A DNA stretch of 39,692 bases, taken from positions 1-39,692 of the IMG/VR virus record IMGVR_UViG_3300045118_000413; one strand, given 5' to 3'. The DNA comes from a virus. Below, one piece after another: positions 35,661 to 39,692 of this stretch; the first letter of the stretch is position 1, and every line of letters starts with the position of its first letter. The translations under genes and the position numbers were made by a program. The notes under the pieces are model-generated. The model had not been told where the DNA came from. It ran no database searches and was given only the letters and a program-made list of their open reading frames with translations.

Positions 35661-36029
35661 ATGGTAGAATTGGTTATCAGAAATAAAAGACAAGGCAGAG
35701 CAATACAAAGCAAACTCGCCAAAATGACAGGAGGAAAATCGGTTGGTACGATAGAAGGACAAGATATTTCGTACCTTAATAAGCCTTGGTCTGTAGAAGC
35801 AAAACACAGAAAGACCTTTATTGGCAACAAGTTTATGGAGCAAGCAGAGAAAAACGCTCCAAAGGAAAAGACTCCTATAGTAATCGTTCACACCAAAAAT
35901 CAAAGAATGATGAAGTCTTTAGTTCTCATCAGATTAGGAGATTGGATTGACTGGTACGGAAAACTTGAGGGAGAAGGAGATTCCAATACAAGTAATACAG
36001 AAGATCAGGCAAATGATGATAGAGTTTAA
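35661..36029 (+). CDS. Putative PD-(D/E)XK nuclease (Holliday-junction resolvase-like)
   Basis: 122 residues: basic N-terminal helix (RNKRQGRAIQSKLAKMTGGK), EGQDISYLNKPWSVEAKHRK (Asp then ExK, the PD-(D/E)XK acid and lysine arrangement), FMEQAEKNAPKEKTPIVIVH, KNQRMMKSLVLIRLGDW (last strand). Matches the compact resolvase-type nucleases of phages in layout. Sits in the recombination block between exonuclease and SbcC genes, fitting debranching of recombination intermediates. ATG 2 bases after the previous stop. Confidence 0.65.
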   Translation: MVELVIRNKRQGRAIQSKLAKMTGGKSVGTIEGQDISYLNKPWSVEAKHRKTFIGNKFMEQAEKNAPKEKTPIVIVHTKNQRMMKSLVLIRLGDWIDWYGKLEGEGDSNTSNTEDQANDDRV

Positions 36030-36087
36030 ATTAACCTTAGCTGACATGGCAAGAATTTTAGCTATTATAGATAAGGATAAAAAATGA
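36013..36087 (+). CDS. Possible 24-residue peptide
   Basis: MMIEFKLTLADMARILAIID..., amphipathic. Overlaps the end of the nuclease gene by 17 bases and the SbcC start by 4 (ATGA). The ribosome site is weak (GATCAGGCAA). May only serve to couple translation. Confidence 0.3.
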   Translation: MMIEFKLTLADMARILAIIDKDKK

Positions 36088-37205
36088 TAAATTCCCTAGA
36101 AATTGAAAATTTTCAATCCCACAAAGATAGTGTCATAGAATTTAATAAAGGCCTAAACATTATAACAGGTGCCAGCGATTCTGGTAAATCTGCTATAATT
36201 AGAGCTTTGCTTTGGGTTATCAACAATAAACCACTTGGAGATGATTTTAAAAATTGGGATAATCCTGAAGCAATAACTAGGGTTGGTATTGAGTTTGATG
36301 ATGGTGAGTTGTCTAAAGAGAGAGGTAAGAGTAACGTTTACATTACACAATCGGGAAACTTAGAAGCTTTTAGGTCTGAGATTCCTGAAGAAGTTCAAGA
36401 AATAACCAAGATAACTGACTACAATATCCAAACTCAACACCAACCCTACTTTCTATTACAAGATTCCCCAGGAGAAGTAGCTAGAAAACTGAATGAACTA
36501 GTTGGGCTGGATGTAATTGACAAATTATATAAAAATATTAACACCAAAATTACTTCTACCAAATCAAGCATAGAACACACAAAAAGTATCATTTCTGACC
36601 TTGAGAGTGACCTTGAAAAATATGCTCATATAGAGCTTATTTCTGCTTTGATAGAAAAACTTGATGTATCAGTCAAGAAAAAAGAGATCGTTGAAATCCA
36701 GCGTGTTTCTGTTCGTGGTTTGTGTGTTTCTGTAGCTGATTTGAACTCTAAAATTGAAAATCAGAAAAAGATTTTAAAAGCTGAAGCAAAAATGAAGGTA
36801 TTAAAAGAAAAACTGGTGAAACAGGTTCAATTAAAGTATCATTACTTTTCCCTACATAAAATAATTTCTGACCTAGAAGAGATAAAAACCAAAACAAAGA
36901 ATGAGAGAGAATGGTTGACTGTTGAACCCCTTTACAAATCTCTAGGTGAGAAATTGGATAAAAAAACGGAACTAGGGTATAAAGCAGATGAACTTGAAAA
37001 TTGGAAAAACAACCTAAATTTGGTTAATGCAAGTATAGAATATAACAAAAAGGATTTAAAAACCTACCAAACCGAATACATAAAACTGTTAAAGGAACAT
37101 AAAATTTGTCCAATCTGTCTATCCCCAATAGATAATGAAACTTTAAATAGAATAACATTTGAAGGATACCTAGATGAAAATAATATTATTTCTGATTATA
37201 CTTAG
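36084..37205 (+). CDS. sbcC: SbcC/Rad50-type ATPase, N-terminal half
   Basis: 373 residues. N-terminal ATPase lobe: LEIENFQSHKDS, Walker A GASDSGKS (29-36), IRALLW, and a Q-loop-like NIQTQHQPYFLL. Long coiled-coil arm (about 150-335). Ends right after CPIC (342-345), the zinc-hook half motif, followed by about 28 extra residues. Walker B and signature are absent; they are in the gene at 38819-39424. Complete SbcC/Rad50 proteins are one chain, so here the ATPase is split at the hook. Overlaps RlpA-like gene start by 32 bases. Confidence 0.88.
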   Translation: MINSLEIENFQSHKDSVIEFNKGLNIITGASDSGKSAIIRALLWVINNKPLGDDFKNWDNPEAITRVGIEFDDGELSKERGKSNVYITQSGNLEAFRSEIPEEVQEITKITDYNIQTQHQPYFLLQDSPGEVARKLNELVGLDVIDKLYKNINTKITSTKSSIEHTKSIISDLESDLEKYAHIELISALIEKLDVSVKKKEIVEIQRVSVRGLCVSVADLNSKIENQKKILKAEAKMKVLKEKLVKQVQLKYHYFSLHKIISDLEEIKTKTKNEREWLTVEPLYKSLGEKLDKKTELGYKADELENWKNNLNLVNASIEYNKKDLKTYQTEYIKLLKEHKICPICLSPIDNETLNRITFEGYLDENNIISDYT

Positions 37206-37548
37206 TCTTACCCCCCTTAATACGATAAGTTCTACCTCATCCAAAAAGATAGTAAAAATAGAATATAAAGGAATTGCTAGTTGGTATGGTACTAAATTCC
37301 ATGGAAAAAAAAGGGCTGATGGTAAAATTTATAACATGCACAATATATCAGTAGCCCACAAAACGCTACCTTTAGGAACTGTGTTAAGAATAACTAATCT
37401 AAATAACAACGAAACCATATTAGCGAGAGTGAATGATAGAGGTCCTTACATAAAAGGTAGAATGATTGACTTGTCTTTAGGTGCAGCTAAAAGATTAAAT
37501 GCAGTAAAATTAGGATTAATTCCTGTAACGATAAGGATACTTTCATGA
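37174..37548 (+). CDS. rlpA: RlpA-like double-psi beta-barrel protein
   Basis: 124 residues: signal-peptide-like start (KIILFLIILSLTPLNTISS), then the RlpA barrel: GIASWYGTKFHGKKRADG, AHKTLPLGTVLRITN, ARVNDRGPYIKGRMIDLS (catalytic-type Asp in NDRGP), AAKRL. RlpA proteins are secreted lytic transglycosylases or septal-ring proteins acting on denuded glycan. Start lies inside the SbcC-N end; stop overlaps the SbcD start (ATGA). A cell-wall protein between recombination genes is a likely moron or an insertion that split sbcC from sbcD. Confidence 0.85.
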   Translation: MKIILFLIILSLTPLNTISSTSSKKIVKIEYKGIASWYGTKFHGKKRADGKIYNMHNISVAHKTLPLGTVLRITNLNNNETILARVNDRGPYIKGRMIDLSLGAAKRLNAVKLGLIPVTIRILS

Positions 37549-38405
37549 TCATATTATGTACTGGAGATTGGCACATAAGAGCAAATAGGCCAGAAAATAG
37601 GATTGATAATTACAAGAAATCTCTGTTTAAAAAATTAGAATGGATATTAAATCAGGAGTTTACAGTCCTCCAACCTGGTGATTTTTTTGATTCCCCTATG
37701 GCTCCTTATTCCTTAACCTTAGAAACAACGCAATTTCTAAAAACATTTTGCTATACACCTATTTATACAGTTTTTGGACAACATGATCTAAGATACCACA
37801 CTTCAAAAGAAAACTCCCCATTAGCTCTCTTGAATGAAGTAGAACAAGTAGAAGTGATAGGAATAAAAAATATTATGGATATTTCAATTTATGGATGTTC
37901 ATGGGGAGAAGAAATCCCGAAGATAACTACCAATAGCAGAATAAACATTCTTTTGATCCATAAGATGATAGTAGATGAAAAACTATGGGCAGAGCAAGAA
38001 GGACACACTTGGGCTAATCACATTTTAGCTAATAATAACTTTGACTTAATAGTTTCAGGAGACAATCACAAATCCTTTATTGTAGAATGGGGTGACAAAA
38101 TCTTGGTTAATTGTGGGTCATTAATGAGATCAAGAATAGATCAAAAAGACCACAAGCCTATGATTGTTACTTATGACACAGATACAAAAGAAGTTGAATA
38201 CCAATACATTCCCGTTAAACCTATTGAGGAAGTTATGGATTTGAAGGAAAAAGAGAAGGAAAGAAATGAGGAACTAGAAGCTTTCGTAAAAGGATTATCA
38301 CAGCAAAAAGAGATGGGATTAAATTTTGTGGAATCTTTGTTCCAATTTATAGAAGATAACAAAATTGATAACTCAATCAAAACTTATATTGAGGAGAGTT
38401 TGTAA
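37545..38405 (+). CDS. sbcD: SbcD/Mre11-type nuclease
   Basis: 286 residues. Metallophosphoesterase motifs: CTGDWHIRA (I), QPGDFFDSP (II), VFGQHDLRYH (III, GQHD for GNHD), LLIHKMIVD (IV), SGDNHKSFI (V). C-terminal capping domain is acidic-helical (DLKEKEKERNEELEAF). Partner of the SbcC halves; processes DNA ends. Start overlaps RlpA stop (ATGA), stop overlaps next start (TAATG). Confidence 0.92.
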   Translation: MIILCTGDWHIRANRPENRIDNYKKSLFKKLEWILNQEFTVLQPGDFFDSPMAPYSLTLETTQFLKTFCYTPIYTVFGQHDLRYHTSKENSPLALLNEVEQVEVIGIKNIMDISIYGCSWGEEIPKITTNSRINILLIHKMIVDEKLWAEQEGHTWANHILANNNFDLIVSGDNHKSFIVEWGDKILVNCGSLMRSRIDQKDHKPMIVTYDTDTKEVEYQYIPVKPIEEVMDLKEKEKERNEELEAFVKGLSQQKEMGLNFVESLFQFIEDNKIDNSIKTYIEESL

Positions 38406-38644
38406 TGGCCTATGACATTGTTAAAGAACTAGATTCTTTGTCTAAGGAAATAGATAAGGCAAAAAGTAATATTGCACAATTTGAGGGACAAAAAATCCAA
38501 TTAATGAAACAATTAAAAGACTTAGGGTATTCTTCAGTTGAAGAAGCAGGAAAAGATTTGACCAAAATGGATAACCAATTAATAGCATTAGGTGAAGAAA
38601 TAGAAAAGGGGTTTAAAGAATTAAAGGAAAATTATGAATGGTGA
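38405..38644 (+). CDS. Coiled-coil protein between SbcD and SbcC-C
   Basis: 79 residues, heptad pattern throughout: IVKELDSLSKEIDKAKSNIA, KIQLMKQLKDLG, QLIALGEEIEKGFKELKE. Could substitute for part of the SbcC arm or bridge the two halves, which is inference. Starts at the SbcD stop. Confidence 0.65.
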   Translation: MAYDIVKELDSLSKEIDKAKSNIAQFEGQKIQLMKQLKDLGYSSVEEAGKDLTKMDNQLIALGEEIEKGFKELKENYEW

Positions 38645-38835
38645 TCTTCAAAGAAAGAAAAAAGTGTGATTATTGTTGGCAATTTGTTTACTCTGAAGAC
38701 CTAAAAAAGATAATTTTAAGAATACCTTTTAAAGGTTTCCCTTTTGAAAACCATTATGAAACGAAATCTATAAATGTTTGCAGTAAATGTAGAGGAACTC
38801 TAACGGGATTATGGAAATATGATAGAGGAATATAA
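38638..38835 (+). CDS. Zinc-motif protein
   Basis: 65 residues with CDYC (10-13) and CSKC (about 48-51) separated by a basic beta region (IILRIPFKGFPFENHYE). Overlaps both neighbours by 7-17 bases. Ribosome site AAAGGAAAATTATGA. A second zinc module lying next to the SbcC C-terminal half, possibly relevant to the split hook; function unknown. Confidence 0.65.
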   Translation: MVIFKERKKCDYCWQFVYSEDLKKIILRIPFKGFPFENHYETKSINVCSKCRGTLTGLWKYDRGI

Positions 38836-39424
38836 AAAAAGATTGGCAAAGGAAATTGCTCAAAGGGATTTACTGAAAGAGCATATCATTAAAGAAAAAG
38901 CTAACTTAGAGAAATATGAAGAGGATCTAAAAACGGGAACTAAGGCAAGGGCTATTGTACAGACCGTGGCAGAACAAGTGCAAAAGAAACTAGAATACCA
39001 TATTTCAAACTTAGTATCAATGGCACTCGCTTCTGTATGGGAAGATCCTTACAAATTCTCTATAAATTTTGTCCAGAGAAGAAACAAAACTGAGTGCGAT
39101 TTAATCTTTTCCAAAAATGGAAAAGAGACTGATGATATTGTAAATTCAGGAGGTGGAGGGGTTTGTGACATAGTTTCAAACATAGCTTTACCTGTTGCTT
39201 TATGGTCCATCAAAAAATCTAGGAATGTGATGATATGGGATGAACCTACAAAGTTTCTACACAATCCTACTTACCAAGAAAAAGCTTCGGAAATGATAAA
39301 GAAACTATCTGAAGAGCTTAGACTTCAAATTATAATGGTAACCGATCAACAAAATCTACTAAATGCCGCAGATAAAGTAATAACTGTAGAACAGAAAAAC
39401 GGGGAATCTAAAGTTTCTCCCTAA
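38819..39424 (+). CDS. sbcC: SbcC/Rad50-type ATPase, C-terminal half
   Basis: 201 residues: coiled coil (EEYKKRLAKEIAQRDLLKEH, about 1-60), then the C-terminal ATPase lobe with ABC signature-like NSGGGGVCDIVSNIALPVAL, Walker B VMIWDEPTKFL, and the H-loop position in IIMVTDQQNL (Asp in place of the usual His). No CxxC hook at its start. Together with 36084-37205 it rebuilds a small Rad50-like ATPase. The order SbcC-N, RlpA, SbcD, two small genes, SbcC-C is unusual. Confidence 0.85.
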   Translation: MIEEYKKRLAKEIAQRDLLKEHIIKEKANLEKYEEDLKTGTKARAIVQTVAEQVQKKLEYHISNLVSMALASVWEDPYKFSINFVQRRNKTECDLIFSKNGKETDDIVNSGGGGVCDIVSNIALPVALWSIKKSRNVMIWDEPTKFLHNPTYQEKASEMIKKLSEELRLQIIMVTDQQNLLNAADKVITVEQKNGESKVSP

Positions 39425-39638
39425 GTAATTGTATCAATTCATTAACTGATTGGGTTAATTTTTGGATTTCATTATCAGCAGGTTGTAAACTCAATATCCT
39501 ACTCTGATCATCTCTCCCTCCAGAATACATGGTGTTATAACAAATACAAGAATGATCGGTTGACCTATCAATAGTTTTAATTTCATTAGGAGTTCCTTCC
39601 AAATAACACATGTTGTTACAAATGCAAGACTTATTCAT
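39408..39638 (-). CDS. Leftward Cys-motif hypothetical protein
   Basis: 76 residues on the minus strand. Two related Cys segments, CICNNMCYLEGT near the N-terminus and CICYNTMYSGG about 25 residues on, then a helical C-terminus (LTQSVNELIQLLREKL). ATG at 39638 with AAAAGGTACGAAT in front. Tail-to-tail with sbcC-C, overlapping by 17 bases. The internal repeat and ribosome site support a real gene. It is the first leftward gene since 1060, so a transcription boundary. Function unknown. Confidence 0.55.
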   Translation of the reverse strand: MNKSCICNNMCYLEGTPNEIKTIDRSTDHSCICYNTMYSGGRDDQSRILSLQPADNEIQKLTQSVNELIQLLREKL

Positions 39639-39692
39639 ATTCGTACCTTTTATTGGTAGTTTATTGTGTATAAGTTGATTATAATAGTATTG

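Overview
The window looks like the early and replication half of an AT-rich tailed double-stranded DNA bacteriophage. Small genes are packed head to tail with 1-4 base overlaps (ATGA, TAATG). Most carry strong AAGGAG-type ribosome sites, and transcription starts from sigma70-type promoters (TTGACA, 17-base spacer, TATAAT, several with an extended -10). Apart from a short leftward operon at the left edge and one gene at the right edge, everything reads rightward. No capsid, tail, terminase, integrase or canonical tRNA gene is visible. The host is unknown. A lipobox protein and an RlpA-like protein fit a Gram-negative host, but this is inference.

Layout. 1-1060: an 18-bp tandem array, then a leftward three-gene operon ending in a terminator. 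1061-1913: a repeat- and palindrome-rich intergenic control region (iterons, operator-like palindromes, divergent promoters), the best candidate for an origin or master switch. 1914-10525: about two dozen small genes, mostly unknown, many with CxxC zinc-ribbon motifs; recognisable ones include DUF2786, DUF932 and ribbon-helix-helix proteins. Promoters at 2543, 4538, 5826 and 7964 serve this stretch. 10532-13426: SF2 helicase, an HNH homing endonuclease and a primase. 13427-13966: non-coding, with a small-RNA candidate and palindromes. 13967-19409: a possible replication factor, a dnaB fragment, a second HNH gene, DnaB helicase, then QueD and QueE. 19447-24103: FolE, Gat-QueC and an intein-containing DpdA. 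24261-30233: sliding clamp, a third HNH gene, a uracil-DNA glycosylase/DNA polymerase I fusion and a clamp loader, together with repeated GC-rich tRNA-like RNA elements. 30559-39424: UvsY-like protein, ssDNA-binding protein, RecA/UvsX, flap exonuclease, a putative PD-(D/E)XK nuclease, and SbcD lying between the two halves of a split SbcC/Rad50-type ATPase.

Together the genes encode a nearly self-sufficient replisome (primase, DnaB helicase, polymerase, clamp, clamp loader, SSB, flap nuclease) and a recombination-dependent replication module (UvsW-like helicase, RecA, UvsY-like mediator, SbcCD). They also encode the full route from GTP to preQ0 (FolE, QueD, QueE, QueC) plus the DpdA transglycosylase that puts 7-deazaguanine into DNA. 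The amidotransferase-QueC fusion suggests the final base is an amidated preQ0 such as deoxyarchaeosine, which would shield the genome from restriction.

The most notable points are: an intein beside the catalytic motif of DpdA; a split SbcC broken at the zinc hook; three related HNH-AP2 homing endonucleases at gene seams, one next to a decayed second copy of the dnaB 5' end; two tRNA-like RNA elements with two 3' remnants around dnaX; a 32-bp direct repeat flanking a foldable ~130-base insert; and long perfect hairpins without U-tracts inside or overlapping small genes.
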